DNA of 64,000 bases from Acanthosepion pharaonis (GCA_903632075.3 CAHIKZ030005499.1:2279501-2343500), one strand, 5' to 3'; shown: positions 20,871 to 31,811, counted from the first letter of the stretch. Made by a program: numbers and translations. Notes: a model not told the origin generated them from the sequence alone.

Positions 20871-21275
20871 GGCTTACGGCCATATTACGTTGAAACCGCG
20901 GTTCTCGTACGATCACCGAAGTTAAGCAGACGTCGAGCCTGGTCAGTACCTAGATGGGTGACCGCTTGGGAATACCAGGAGCTGTAAGCTTGGATGTGTG
21001 GGTGGTGCAATGGATAACGGTTCGGAACTAAAATTCGGAGAGTCGAGTTCCAATTCAAGTCGGTTTCATTGTATTCACTGACATGCAAATATCCTTTGGA
21101 AAGGTATGAAGCCATTTCTTCTATTCTTCTCCAGCAATGGGTTAATTAGCAGAACTTGTAATAAATCATTATTATCTCGCCCCCCCGAAAAAAAAAATTC
21201 TTTCAACCTAAAAACATTTTTTGGGTTTAAACAAAACGGTTGATAAAGCGTAAAAAAAAACAAATCAATCCACAG
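20871..21275 (+). mobile_element. 5S-tRNA chimeric SINE, full-length (copy 5)
   Basis: The best copy of the family. 20872-20990 aligns by eye to a whole 5S rRNA: GCTTACGGCCATATTACGTT start, GGTTCTCGTACGATCACCGA, the internal promoter box A-like GAAGTTAAGCAGACGTCGAG, and box C-like GATGGGTGACCGCTTGGGAA, ending GAGCTGTAAGCTT. 20991-21070 is tRNA-like (GGTGGTGCAATGGATAACGG; GAGTCGAGTTCCAATTC). A body follows with the shared CAGCAATGGGTTAATTAG phrase and a poor (GTAAAAAAAAACAAATCAATC) end. Such a dimeric head gives two possible Pol III promoters. It is not a working 5S gene, because substitutions occur and it runs on into tRNA-like sequence. Confidence 0.9.
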
Positions 21276-21329
21276 TGTGCACACGTGTGTTTGTGTGCGC
21301 ATGTGCTTACACGTATATACACATCAACG

Positions 21330-21390
<61 letters not shown>
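21330..21390. repeat. (TA)n(TG)n microsatellite
   Basis: TA run followed by TG run. Confidence 0.95.
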
Positions 21391-22020
21391 AAAATATATA
21401 GAAAATAGGAAGGAACTGGTTAGGTAAATAATCCGAAGTCCCTTAGTATTTAATTATTATTTTTAAAAAATAGTGCTCGATACAAAAGTAGAGCATAAAT
21501 ATAATTATTTATTTAAAAATATGATTCCAAATCGCGACATAAGAAGTCCCATGTTTCAAAACAAGAGCCAAAAACTTCAATATAATTATTTAAATTAAAT
21601 TGAGTTAAAATAAGTTAAAATAAGCTCTGTTCCATCTTCAAGCGAAATTTTTTTGGGAATAACGTGTTTCTGAAATTTACGTGTTTTAAATCAAAATTTC
21701 CATGGTAACACCTAGGGCGAATTGTTTGAGTTGGATAGGCGGGTGTTGGGTGTTAATAATAAGTATCAGTATAGAGTTACTTTCGTAGATGTCAAATCAT
21801 GGAAAGGTGGGGGTGTCTAAATTTGAAACGGAAGATGTATTAACCCTCGTCTAGTTTGCATGTCTATGGAGATTTATTTATTTTTTTATTTTATTTTTTA
21901 TGAAAGGGATTTGTGCATATATAAAAAAAAAACAAAAAACAAAAAAACTGTCATAACGTTTGTTTTTTGACGACTTCATAAAGGGTTATCTTTTTTTAGG
22001 GTATTTAAACTATTTATTTC
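21391..22020. other. Sequence 3' of the Penelope-like element, no gene
   Basis: No coding region. On the minus strand about 21948-21990 reads TATGAAGTCGTC then AAACGTTATGACAG, which resembles a decayed hammerhead core, plausible for a Penelope terminal repeat but weak. Confidence 0.35.
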
Positions 22021-22165
22021 GGCTATGGATTATGAAGGGTGTTATATTGTATGCATGTTTTTAGTTAATTATTCAAATCATGAATCTGATGAGTGGGCTA
22101 TGGATTAAACAAGTTATTATATTGTATGCTAGTTTTTAGCTAATAATTCAAACCAAAAATCTGAT
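22021..22165. repeat. ~72-bp direct repeat, 2 copies
   Basis: GGCTATGGATTA followed by TTATATTGTATGC, a TTTTTAGYTAATWATTCAAA phrase and ATCTGATGA occurs at 22021-22089 and again at 22096-22165 with some 15% differences. It lies just 3' of the Penelope-like coding region on the minus strand. Confidence 0.8.
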
Positions 22166-22170
22166 GATGC

Positions 22171-23326
22171 CTACAAAAAAACCGTTAACTCGTGTTTATT
22201 ATTATTTAGAAGCTTAATTATGTGCAATTTCTCGTGGAGGCATAAAGGGCATGGGTCATCCCAAGTTTTACATGTTCTGGCCTTGTTAATAATTTTCCAT
22301 TTAACCCTAGGTGTCCTATTAGTTTCCTTCAGATGCCAAAAATATTTAGATAGGGAAGTCTGATTTCTTTTGTTTATATTATTGAAAAAACACTTATGCT
22401 GCCTCCATCTATCTTTAAAATCATTCTTCGTGGACCCAATGTATATCTTATTAGTGCTAGGGCTCTCAGTGGATGATATAGTACATTGGTATACCACAGA
22501 TTTAATGCAGCATTTATTTTCTAATGGGCAGTCTTCTAGGTTTCTACAGTTACATAATTTTTCCCTTTTATTGTCTGATTTAAGTGCAGGGTTTTTATTA
22601 ATACTGTTTAGGCATGGGGGTTTGTTCAAGATCTTATTATTGTGTTTTTTTTATTATACGTTCAAGATTTTCAGAGCAGCTGTAACTCAATTTTAGGGTG
22701 TTCTTATTGAATATATTACTAAGCTTACTATTGGTGGGGAAGTATTTATCAATTAGGTTTAAGAATTTTTGTCCTAGTTTAATATTAACCCTTTGGTTGA
22801 ACGGATGGGTGTACCAAATGATTTTTCTTTTCCTGTTTTTTTTTTCCTATGGCCAGTGCAATTGTCTCTATAGTTAATGTTAGCATTTTTTATAACCACT
22901 ATTTTTTTTAGGCAGTGTTATAGAAGCCATTGTGTTGTTGGAATATTTCCTTGTTAGCGGAGTTAATGCTAATTCTATTTTCTATTGATGAGGGTATATG
23001 TTTAATTATGGATGGAGGGTGGTTTGACTTCGGGTGGATATATAAAGGGTTAGCATTAGGTTTACTATAAGGTTGGTATGTGTTGCCAGGTAAGTCTAGA
23101 GTTACGTCGAGGAAGTTTACCCTTTTTAAATTAGAAGAGACAATTATCTTTCAGTTTAGTTTTTTAAATTCACTAAATATAATTTTTCTGATTTTTTCAA
23201 TCTTAAAACTAGTAGAACTCATCACCACCATGAGCCCGTCATCTCTATACAGTCCGATGTCCTTAATATCAATTTTGCGGTGTGCCGTTAAGTTGTACAG
23301 TATCAGAAGACCAACAAGGTCAGAAG
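22171..23326 (-). pseudogene. Penelope-like retroelement: RT C-terminus plus GIY-YIG endonuclease
   Basis: The minus strand from 23326 runs through part of a Penelope-type reverse transcriptase, with the YRDDG active-site box near 23250, then a thumb/linker region (WFxHPFNQRVNIKLG-like at about 22750-22820; SYSCSEN near 22680). It ends in a 152-aa open frame, 22171-22629, which is the GIY-YIG endonuclease: a Cys-rich lead (CNCR..CPL..CC), VVYQCTI, then NKIYIGSTKNDFKDRWRQHK and LSKYFWHLKE. The Cys/His pattern before GIY-YIG and the order RT-linker-EN are those of Penelope-like elements. The middle is frameshifted. The 5' part of RT is missing because the copy ends at an inverted duplication. 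Confidence 0.85.
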
Positions 23327-23598
23327 CAACTCAGCGCAAAGAAATCGGTTCTCATTCATAATGGGGACCAATGGATAAAAAACAATAACGACCTGTTTGA
23401 CATCACTATGGGATCATTAGACTCTGCAGAGTCTTCTGACCTTGTTGGTCTTCTGATACTGTACAACTTAACGGCACACCGCGAAATTGATATTAAGGAC
23501 ATCGGACTGTATAGAGATGACGGGCTCATGGTGGTGATGAGTTCTACTAGTTTAAAGATTGAAAAAATCAGAAAAATTATATTTAGTGAATTTAAAAA
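23161..23598. repeat. 166-bp inverted repeat of Penelope RT
   Basis: Left arm 23161-23326 and right arm 23433-23598 are reverse complements with two mismatches that I can see. A 106-bp spacer separates them. Both arms encode the same RT segment around YRDDG in opposite directions. Confidence 0.92.
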
Positions 23599-23743
23599 TG
23601 AATTTTTTCTTTCTTTTCTCACACTTCTTGCGTGTGGAAATCTCTTTCGGTTTCTTGGTTTCCCGTCAACTTTCATTTATAAAAATTTAAATGCAATATC
23701 AACCGTTATCTTCTGTCTTAATTTCTGTTCTTTAATTGTCCGC
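23327..23743 (+). pseudogene. Penelope-like RT fragment, opposite orientation
   Basis: The plus-strand frame reads NDLFDITMGSLDSAESSDLV, GLYRDDGLMVV and SLKIEKIRKII. These are the palm-domain motifs of Penelope-type RT (FDVTMGSxDGAEx..LVGLYIL, YRDDG). It overlaps the right arm of the inverted repeat and includes the spacer, so it extends further upstream in the RT than the minus-strand copy. The reading is lost after about 23620. Confidence 0.8.
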
Positions 23744-23809
23744 TTTGAAAGGATATGAGAAAAAGAAAACATTATTAATAATGTTTTCTTTTTCTCATAT
23801 CCTTTCAAA
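23744..23809. repeat. Perfect 66-bp palindrome
   Basis: 23744-23776 and 23777-23809 are exact reverse complements with no spacer (TTTGAAAGGATATGAGAAAA... and its mirror). It can form a 33-bp hairpin or cruciform. Confidence 0.95.
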
Positions 23810-24129
23810 TTCAGTAACTCTTTATTACCTTGCTTGGGGTGAAATGATTTAAAAAAAAAAAAAAAAGAGTTTTTATTATATGTAACAAGTCCAGAAAACA
23901 ATCCCTTGCACATTATGTGTTGTAGAGATCTACCTTGACATTTTTTTTTTATTTACTAATGCTTCAGATTATAATGATGTACTCATGTATTAACAATATC
24001 AATTTTATTTTTGAAACAAAGATTATCAGAAAGGAAACGTGGACATTCTGGAATTATCACAAATGTCTTGTGGTCCGAGAGGAATCTCTCTTCGTCACTA
24101 TTAAGCGTCGGACGATGACTTAGTCTGGC
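23810..24129. other. Unassigned sequence
   Basis: Nothing recognised. Confidence 0.35.
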
Positions 24130-24310
24130 AACGTCACACTGAATAACAGCGTCTGCAAGACCATCATGCAAGGCACTGTTGATGGCGGACACAAGTTGGG
24201 ATGGCAACGCAAGAGCTGGTCGGACAACATAAAAGAATGGACGCGCATGACAATGACGGAATTCCTGGGTGTTACAGGGGGAGATTGTCTGTTTCTTTTG
24301 TCCTTAGGTC
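24130..24310 (+). pseudogene. LINE C-terminal tail fragment
   Basis: The plus-strand ORF from 24166 reads MQGTVDGGHKLGWQRKSWSD followed by NIKEWTRMT. The 'GxR..GRQxKSWxDNIKEWT' arrangement is the conserved last segment of a common invertebrate LINE reverse transcriptase. It ends in an ATGATGATG run (24353-24367), a typical LINE tail. Confidence 0.75.
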
Positions 24311-25410
24311 CCCACCACCACCACCGGCAATTGAAGCAGTCGATGGACTGATAATGATGATGATGATTTCTAGAAAGACTTAAAAAAAGAATAATGGAAC
24401 ATTAGACAGTGCGTCATATCATAAAAGTGTGTATAACAAGTACAAGTAAAAACTTGAGTTCTGGAGAAACGTTTGACATTAATAAACGGAGTGGCCGGAA
24501 ACCCTAATAAACGCACCCACTTTCTTCTACCAGAGTAAGCTGACATGGTTTCTGGGTACACAACATTAATTGAGTTGAACAACCAATATAGAGGTGGTCA
24601 TAGGAAAAATCATGAAAAAGTCAGCTTGAGGCTATCAAGCTTGAGGTATTGTCTTTGTGGCTTCTTAATGTTCGCGCCAAAGTTGAGAGTTATTGAGAAT
24701 TAATACCGCTTGAAATCAAAGGGAGAGGCTGTTGAAACTATGACGATATCGGCCATGGAAACATTTTTCGTTTATACATGTGGTTAAAACTGTTGTCTCC
24801 CTCCTTCTCTCATTTGACCTCTCTTTGACCTCTCTTTGATTATTACTGACAACATTCAAGTCTCATTGGTATCATAATTCATCATAATGGCCACAGATGC
24901 AACGATGATGAAACGCCTCAGATCTCAAATGTCTGACGGTTTTGCAATTTTCCTAGTTAAGATGCATAAAATGCAATTAATTTGCATATCTCTCTTACCT
25001 AAACATCGGCAAGATTAGGCGATGGTATAGGTTTTGTTGTGGGTAATACAGCGTGCACCGAGTTAATTACAAGGAATCGTGATTTCAGTCGATTGAAAAA
25101 CCTTATTTTATTCGCAGGTTGGGAGTGGTGAGATGCTAATATCCGTTATTCGGGACTGACATGTACGGACACGAAAGTTAACTGCATGAAACTATTAAGA
25201 ACACAATCTTTTCAGATGCAACACGTTGTGTCACCGTAAGGTTAAATAGAATAAATATGACGTTGACGAATATGATTGGCTTAAAAATTAAGCCTCGTTG
25301 GGTTTGCTTTTCCGGTTTAATTATGAGTTTTACTATTCCTCGATGAAAGCAAAAGACATGGCGAAAAGAGTAATTTACTTGATTTTATTTATATAGATTT
25401 GCAAACTGAA
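24311..25410. other. Unassigned sequence
   Basis: No gene is supported in about 1.1 kb. ORFs are short and motif-free. Confidence 0.4.

Positions 25411-25466
<56 letters not shown>
25411..25466. repeat. (GATA)n microsatellite
   Basis: About 13 GATA units. Confidence 0.97.
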
Positions 25467-25467
<1 letters not shown>

Positions 25468-25530
25468 GTAACGTCTTCAGATCATAGTCTGAAATCACTT
25501 GAGGCATGCAGTATTGATTTCTGTGTCCAT

Positions 25531-25534
<4 letters not shown>

Positions 25535-25579
<45 letters not shown>
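25535..25579. repeat. (TA)n microsatellite
   Basis: TA run directly abutting the hairpin element that follows. Confidence 0.95.
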
Positions 25580-25584
<5 letters not shown>

Positions 25585-25703
25585 ATTAATTGATTTAGAA
25601 TATGTTTTTTTCGCTACACAGTTCTAACCATGATTCAAATTTTTGAAATATGGTTAGAACTGTGTAGCGAAAAAAAACATATTTTAAATCAATTAATTTA
25701 TAA
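25579..25703. mobile_element. Hairpin MITE-like element
   Basis: 53-54-bp arms, 25579-25631 and 25650-25703, are almost perfect reverse complements (TTATAAATTAATTGATTT... and mirror) around an 18-nt loop. It is inserted at the end of a TA tract and followed by another small hairpin at 25710-25733 (TGCTCTGT/ACAGAGCA). Size, palindromic structure and TA context fit a Tc1/mariner-type MITE, but no parent element is visible. Confidence 0.65.
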
Positions 25704-25797
25704 TATTAATGCTCTGTAAATTTACACAGAGCACTATTTTGTAAAAATAAAAATATCTATAAGAACACTGGATTATATATCTTACTGTTCTTTCTTT

Positions 25798-25802
<5 letters not shown>

Positions 25803-25842
<40 letters not shown>
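25803..25842. repeat. (TA)n microsatellite
   Basis: TA run. Confidence 0.95.
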
Positions 25843-25845
<3 letters not shown>

Positions 25846-26765
25846 GTATGTATGCGTGTGTCTTAGTTGTGTAAGGTGCTGCAACGTATTGCAGATAATT
25901 ATACTTTAGAAGTACTGGTAGATAGATAGATTATGAGGATTATTTAGAAACAGACATATTCGTTGTTTCGTCTTATCCGGAAAACATTAAAGTCTATTTT
26001 TGCTCTTAATTGATACGCATTTTAATGTGGAAGGCTTGGTTTCTGTAATATACCTGTCAGAAATACCACGTCAAATAATTTATCGACATTCCATTTCACT
26101 GCCGTTTTTATTTAAACATAATAAATCAAGAATACAAACAAAAATGCGGAAAATATAAGAACAAACATCTATCCCACGGAAAGGAAAGCATTTTTCTTTC
26201 TTTCTATTACAACCTCACACAGTCGTGGATTACTTTTTCTAATATAATTTTTCTAAACTTTTTCCCAAATAGACACCCTGGATTTTATATATCGATGTAA
26301 TTTTTAACTTTTTTCCATAAGTTCTTGATGAATGTTTGGTTAAGTGATTTTCCGGCCATCGTAGCCTCTCATTGTTATTGTGTTATTTGCAGATTCTAAC
26401 CAGTCTAGCAATGTCTTTCAGTTTGTTATCAATCTGACAAAAAATGGGGCAAAGCTATTTGGTTTGAGGTGTATGGTAGCCTAACCTTATCTAAGATTTC
26501 AAAATAATACTCTATTTATACTGTTTACAGTGTTCAGACTATTGTCCTCAACTTTATGACCCAAAGCGTTGAATGACGTAATCCAGGGACTTGACACAAA
26601 TAGTTTTGAGTTCCACACCACAGCAGAGGTGAACAACAAAAACTTGAAGTTAAATTACTAAGGAGAAATAACTGAAACTGAGATATTCAGAAAAGGCATG
26701 GTACGTGGAACTAAAACAATCTACCCCAGTGAACGAAATAAAGGGTTCGGCTCGGAATTCCAACG
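25843..26765. other. Unassigned AT-rich sequence
   Basis: No gene is recognised. Confidence 0.4.
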
Positions 26766-26815
26766 TATATCACCTGAAGAAGTCCAGGGCGTACAACGGT
26801 CGAAACGTTGCGAAT
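26766..26815 (+). ncRNA. Hammerhead-ribozyme-like motif (degenerate)
   Basis: CTGAAGA core, extra A, imperfect stem GTCC/GGTC with a long loop, then CGAAACG. Helices I and III are not convincing. Kept because it shares the CTGANGA-N...GAAA layout with three other sites in the window. Confidence 0.3.
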
Positions 26816-27068
26816 AAGACAATAAAGCTAAGGACAATAGTTACAATACCTCAGAAATATAGACAAATATATACTCTATATCATTCTTTTAATTCGATAT
26901 AATAGATCGGCATTATCTCCATATATAAAACCCCCACACCATAGGGGAGGGTCCTCCTGCGTGTTTTAACCGTTGTTATTTGTACAATAATGTTCGCCCT
27001 CTACAAGGCCTAAATGTCACATGAGGTAGAATGTTAGAGAGTAAAACGTTAAAAGACACAGTTTATGA

Positions 27069-27437
27069 AAATATGTGGGAAGACAATGGTTAACCCTAGA
27101 CTTGAACATGTTAAGATTATAGTAATCAGAAATACATCCTACAAATATGTGGGAAGACAATGGTTAACCCTAGACTTGAACATGTTAAGATTATAGTAAT
27201 CAGAAATACATCCTACAAATATGTGGGAAGACAATGATTAACCCTAGACTTGAACATGTTAAGATTATAGTAATCAGAAATACATCCTACAAATATGTGG
27301 GAAGACAATGGTTAACCCTAGACTTGAACATGTTAAGATTATAGTAATCAGAAATACATCCTACAAATATGTGGGAAGACAATGGTTAACCCTAGACTTG
27401 AACATGTTAAGATTATAGTAATCAGAAATACATCCTC
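27069..27437. repeat. 74-bp tandem repeat, 5 copies
   Basis: Units start at 27069, 27143, 27217, 27291 and 27365 (AAATATGTGGGAAGACAATG, then GTTAACCCTAGACTTGAACA, and so on). The third has GATTAACC instead of GGTTAACC; otherwise copies look identical. Confidence 0.97.
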
Positions 27438-27694
27438 TGTTCGGTTGGATCTTACATTTCACCAATGTAATAAGAAGGGAATGAGGTTGGTTTATTACAA
27501 TGGAGATTACATTGGCGGCTCTTAACCGTAAAGGTTAGAACTACCGAAGATGCGGAATGTAGTTCATCTATTCCCTTTCTCGCGATAGAGTAGCGAGAGG
27601 CTTGCAGGGGGGGGATAATTCATCGCCTATAAGGCTGCGGCGACGTTTTTGAACTCTATTGAAGGCTGGGCAGCTCATTCCATATATGACAACA
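27438..27694. other. Unassigned sequence
   Basis: No gene is seen. A 10-bp inverted repeat (CCAATGTAAT/ATTACATTGG) lies at 27462-27515. Confidence 0.35.
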
Positions 27695-28352
27695 GTACAG
27701 TCGAACCACGCCACTTAGCGCTTCGACTTTTGTGGCTTCACTCTATCACGGCTTTTTTTTTTTTTTTTAGGTTCCGGAATGCACTTGATGGAACGATGGA
27801 ACCCTACACTCAGATGAAAAGACAGCGCCAGCAACTGTCTATCACGATGCTTTTCAGCCGCGCACTCACCCACCGCCTAGGTCTCGTATAGCTTCAGCAG
27901 AAGAAAACGATGCACCACCCGAAGACTCTTCTACTGAAGTCGAGCTTTAGAGGAGCAGTAGCCTTTGTTGTGCAGTACATCTCTTCATCGCTTCATCATT
28001 GAACAAGTTGCATTATTTTCCTAAGCTTACACTAACCTAGGAAAATAATGCAACTTGTTTGATGTACACGTAAGAACTTTGTTTGTGATTTTAATGTACA
28101 ATAATAATATGATGATGATTGTAAAGTCTAATATGTCTTATTTTCTCTTATTTTGTCTAATATATTAGGTAAAGAGGAGTTATTTTATGTCTAGAGAGCA
28201 AGTATAATGTCAAAAACCGTATTTAGAAGGTCGTGAACAGTCTATGCTCTAACTACGAAAATATTCAATTTATAAATAAAGAATCCTACTTCACGGAAAT
28301 TCACTTAACGTGGTAAGGTCAGGAAGCGCGATAAACGAGTCACGACTGGACT
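27695..28352 (+). mobile_element. Tigger/pogo-like element remnant
   Basis: Around 27775-27930, with one frame change, the translation reads ALDGTMEPYTQMKRQRQQL, SITMLFS, then SAEENDAPPEDSSTEVEL and a stop. The 'QxxITxFF/LxxR..P.P' plus acidic/Pro-rich end is typical of Tigger-type transposase C-termini. The outer sequences CAGTCGAACCACGCCACTTA (about 27699) and CGCGATAAACGAGTCACGAC (about 28327) look like decayed terminal repeats, but the pairing is poor, so the borders are tentative. Confidence 0.5.
28002..28059. repeat. Perfect 22-bp inverted repeat, 14-nt loop
   Basis: 28002-28023 (AACAAGTTGCATTATTTTCC...) is the exact reverse complement of 28038-28059. Confidence 0.95.
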
Positions 28353-28406
28353 CCATTTTTGATCTGGCTTTTGAAAATTAAATTTAGACGATAGCAGGAG
28401 GATTCA

Positions 28407-28408
<2 letters not shown>

Positions 28409-28489
<81 letters not shown>
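28409..28489. repeat. (TA)n(TG)n microsatellite
   Basis: TA run, then a TG run of over 20 units. Confidence 0.97.
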
Positions 28490-28490
<1 letters not shown>

Positions 28491-28831
28491 CTGCATTACG
28501 GAGTGATTAAAACGTTCGATTTATCAGGAATATGAATCCATGATAATATCGCTTTCGAAAGCTTCTGAAAAACCATACACCTGCTTGACAGAAGCGTTGG
28601 AACTGAATTAGACCAGCCGGTGTAGTTCTGCCGATGGTTTGCGTGAAGTCGCATGTAATCTTGACGAGGATTTGAGTGTAGTGACCTTTGTTCAAACTGT
28701 TCATCACGCAAGAAACCGTAACTAATGTCCGCTCAGTATAAACGACAGGTACGTTGTGTGATGAGCAAACACAGATGTGATTGAACAGGTGGTCAAGACA
28801 GCACGAACTGGATAGCCGCCCTAGCAAACAG

Positions 28832-28837
<6 letters not shown>
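28490..28837. other. Unassigned sequence between microsatellites
   Basis: Two overlapping minus ORFs (71 and 106 aa) have no recognisable domain. Confidence 0.35.

Positions 28838-28887
<50 letters not shown>
28838..28887. repeat. (TA)n microsatellite
   Basis: TA run. Confidence 0.95.
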
Positions 28888-28891
<4 letters not shown>

Positions 28892-29009
28892 TGTTAATGG
28901 TCAGAATTGACCGAAATCGCCTGAAGATAGCGAAAGGTTGATTTCAAGTTACCTCCCTTGTAAAGAGGTAAAAAATATTTTGAATTTACAATGTTACCAC
29001 ATAATACAT

Positions 29010-29011
<2 letters not shown>

Positions 29012-29054
<43 letters not shown>
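29012..29054. repeat. (TA)n microsatellite
   Basis: TA run. Confidence 0.95.
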
Positions 29055-29057
<3 letters not shown>

Positions 29058-29116
29058 GGAGGACGAACATATACACACATACTGGCATAAACAAATACAC
29101 TAGACGAACCACAGGC

Positions 29117-29149
29117 ACGCACACACACACACACAAACACGCACATACA

Positions 29150-29184
<35 letters not shown>
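29117..29184. repeat. (CA)n, GATA and (GA)n compound microsatellite
   Basis: CA, then two GATA units, then GA repeats. Confidence 0.9.
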
Positions 29185-29447
29185 TTTCCTTGTAGCACAC
29201 ACACACACAATACGCAAGGAAGGAATGAAAAGATAGATGGCCACATAAAAAGATAAGAACAAAGTCATCCTCCTTTCTTTGTCTTTCTCTGGACAAATTT
29301 AATTTTTTATTACCCCTAAAGCAAAGGAACATTTTTCGGACAGTCTAAGATGGATTCGTATAACAACTACTACAAACAAAAGACAATAGTCAAAAGATCT
29401 AACATAGAAGGAAAAAAATTAATTCCTTTAAATAATGTGAAAATAAC
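29185..29447. other. Unassigned sequence
   Basis: Nothing recognised. Confidence 0.35.
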
Positions 29448-29492
29448 CTGTCTTCGCCTGATGAAGATAACAATACTCGAAACGCATGTAGC
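29448..29492 (+). ncRNA. Hammerhead-ribozyme-like motif (degenerate)
   Basis: CCTGATGAAG...CTCGAAACGC: both conserved core blocks are present, but helix II pairs weakly (AG/CT) and helix III is only GC/GC. Low confidence as a functional ribozyme. Confidence 0.3.
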
Positions 29493-29608
29493 AAAATATA
29501 TAGAATAAAGTATATAAAAAATCCACATTATAATCAAAAACGCTTGCGTTTTTTTTTTCTCTCTTTAAAATATACACTTTTCTCTCGTTGGAACAACAAT
29601 AATTCCTC

Positions 29609-29611
<3 letters not shown>

Positions 29612-29660
<49 letters not shown>
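29612..29660. repeat. (TA)n(TG)n microsatellite
   Basis: TA then TG run. Confidence 0.95.
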
Positions 29661-29939
29661 AATTCACCCCCAAGAAAGGCGATAATGCCACTAAGACGCA
29701 AGGGACTACTGGGAATAAAAGAGAATGAGAAGGCTTTAGAAGGGACCAGAAAGCCAATCCCAACAGAACAACGGATAAGCCCCCACACTCCTCCTCCTCT
29801 TCAAATGACCGACACTTTAAACGTTATTTTTAGTCGATACCCATATTTGAGTAGACGCTCTCCTTATTTTTTTAAACTGTATTTTATTTTCGCCTACCAG
29901 CCTGAACATTCGAGAAATTTTATTAACGGAAAAAGGATT
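29661..29939. other. Left flank of the tRNA array
   Basis: Unique-looking sequence up to about 29939, where array sequence (ATGAAATGAACTGCCATTTT) begins. No gene is recognised. Confidence 0.5.
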
Positions 29940-30037
29940 ATGAAATGAACTGCCATTTTCCATTAATAATTTCTTAACTTACTTAATTCAGACATTAAAG
30001 ATTTACGAAGATTGTAAGTTTAAAATGTCTTTTTTCT

Positions 30038-30119
30038 CGACGAGGATGAGATTCGAACTCACGCGGGGATACCCCAATGGATTAGCAGTCCATCGCCTTA
30101 ACCACTCGGCCACCTCGTC
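30038..30119 (-). tRNA. tRNA-Ser(GCU), copy 1
   Basis: Canonical 82 nt. The downstream flank differs from later units (GTCTTTTTTCTCG instead of GTCGTTTCTCG on the plus strand), as expected for an edge unit. Confidence 0.96.
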
Positions 30120-30460
30120 CTCACATTGACTAAATTCTCTTAATACTAAATTATTGATTTACAAAAACTCTTCATTATAAATGCTTGGCGTATTTTTCGC
30201 TTCCATTTATTCAAATTTAGCATAAAATTTTTACCTATCAGTAGGAGTTTATGAAAACAAGAAAAAGTAAAACTGATTAACGACAATGATGACTGCAGCG
30301 AGTGTTGTACGGACATATCACTGAAAGTAACTTGGCAACTCGATTGATTCATATTATTTTCATTATGAAATGAACTGCCATTTTCCATTAATAATTTCTT
30401 AACTTACTTAATTCAGACATTAAAGATTTACGAAGATTGTAAGTTTAAAATGTCGTTTCT

Positions 30461-30542
30461 CGACGAGGATGAGATTCGAACTCACGCGGGGATACCCCAA
30501 TGGATTAGCAGTCCATCGCCTTAACCACTCGGCCACCTCGTC
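30461..30542 (-). tRNA. tRNA-Ser(GCU), copy 2
   Basis: Canonical 82 nt, 423 bp from copy 1. Terminator TTTT lies at 30447-30450 (minus strand). Confidence 0.96.
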
Positions 30543-30884
30543 CTCACATTGACTAAATTCTCTTAATACTAAATTATTGATTTACAAAAACTCTTCATTA
30601 TAAATGCTTGGCGTATTTTTCGCTTCCATTTATTCAAATTTAGCATAAATTTTTTACCTATCAGTAGGAGTTTATGAAAACAAGAAAAAAGTAAAACTGA
30701 TTAACGACAATGATGACTGCAGCGAGTGTTGTACGGACATATCACTGAAAGTAACTTGGCAACTCGATTGATTCATATTATTTTCATTATGAAATGAACT
30801 GCCATTTTCCATTAATAATTTCTTAACTTACTTAATTCAGACATTAAAGATTTACGAAGATTGTAAGTTTAAAATGTCGTTTCT

Positions 30885-30966
30885 CGACGAGGATGAGATT
30901 CGAACTCACGCGGGGATACCCCAATGGATTAGCAGTCCATCGCCTTAACCACTCGGCCACCTCGTC
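30885..30966 (-). tRNA. tRNA-Ser(GCU), copy 3
   Basis: Canonical 82 nt; 424 bp from copy 2. Confidence 0.96.
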
Positions 30967-31306
30967 CTCACATTGACTAAATTCTCTTAATACTAAATTA
31001 TTGATTTACAAAAACTCTTCATTATAAATGCTTGGCGTATTTTTCGCTTCCATTTATTCAAATTTAGCATAAATTTTTACCTATCAGTAGGAGTTTATGA
31101 AAACAAGAAAAAGTAAAACTGATTAACGACAATGATGACTGCAGCGAGTGTTGTACGGACATATCACTGAAAGTAACTTGGCAACTCGATTGATTCATAT
31201 TATTTTCATTATGAAATGAACTGCCATTTTCCATTAATAATTTCTTAACTTACTTAATTCAGACATTAAAGATTTACGAAGATTGTAAGTTTAAAATGTC
31301 GTTTCT

Positions 31307-31388
31307 CGACGAGGATGAGATTCGAACTCACGCGGGGATACCCCAATGGATTAGCAGTCCATCGCCTTAACCACTCGGCCACCTCGTC
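31307..31388 (-). tRNA. tRNA-Ser(GCU), copy 4
   Basis: Canonical 82 nt; spacing 422. Confidence 0.96.
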
Positions 31389-31729
31389 CTCACATTGACT
31401 AAATTCTCTTAATACTAAATTATTGATTTACAAAAACTCTTCATTATAAATGCTTGGCGTATTTTTCGCTTCCATTTATTCAAATTTAGCATAAATTTTT
31501 TACCTATCAGTAGGAGTTTATGAAAACAAGAAAAAGTAAAACTGATTAACGACAATGATGACTGCAGCGAGTGTTGTACGGACATATCACTGAAAGTAAC
31601 TTGGCAACTCGATTGATTCATATTATTTTCATTATGAAATGAACTGCCATTTTCCATTAATAATTTCTTAACTTACTTAATTCAGACATTAAAGATTTAC
31701 GAAGATTGTAAGTTTAAAATGTCGTTTCT

Positions 31730-31811
31730 CGACGAGGATGAGATTCGAACTCACGCGGGGATACCCCAATGGATTAGCAGTCCATCGCCTTAACCACTCG
31801 GCCACCTCGTC
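31730..31811 (-). tRNA. tRNA-Ser(GCU), copy 5
   Basis: Canonical 82 nt; spacing 423. Confidence 0.96.

Noticed and set aside
20871..20990. Functional 5S rRNA gene
   Set aside because: Substitutions relative to conserved 5S positions, no terminator at its end, and direct continuation into a tRNA-like part and SINE body.
20991..21070. Functional tRNA gene at the SINE head
   Set aside because: Box A/B-like phrases are present, but acceptor and anticodon arms do not fold convincingly.
23080..23361. 93-aa plus-strand ORF
   Set aside because: Antisense of the Penelope RT copy on the minus strand.
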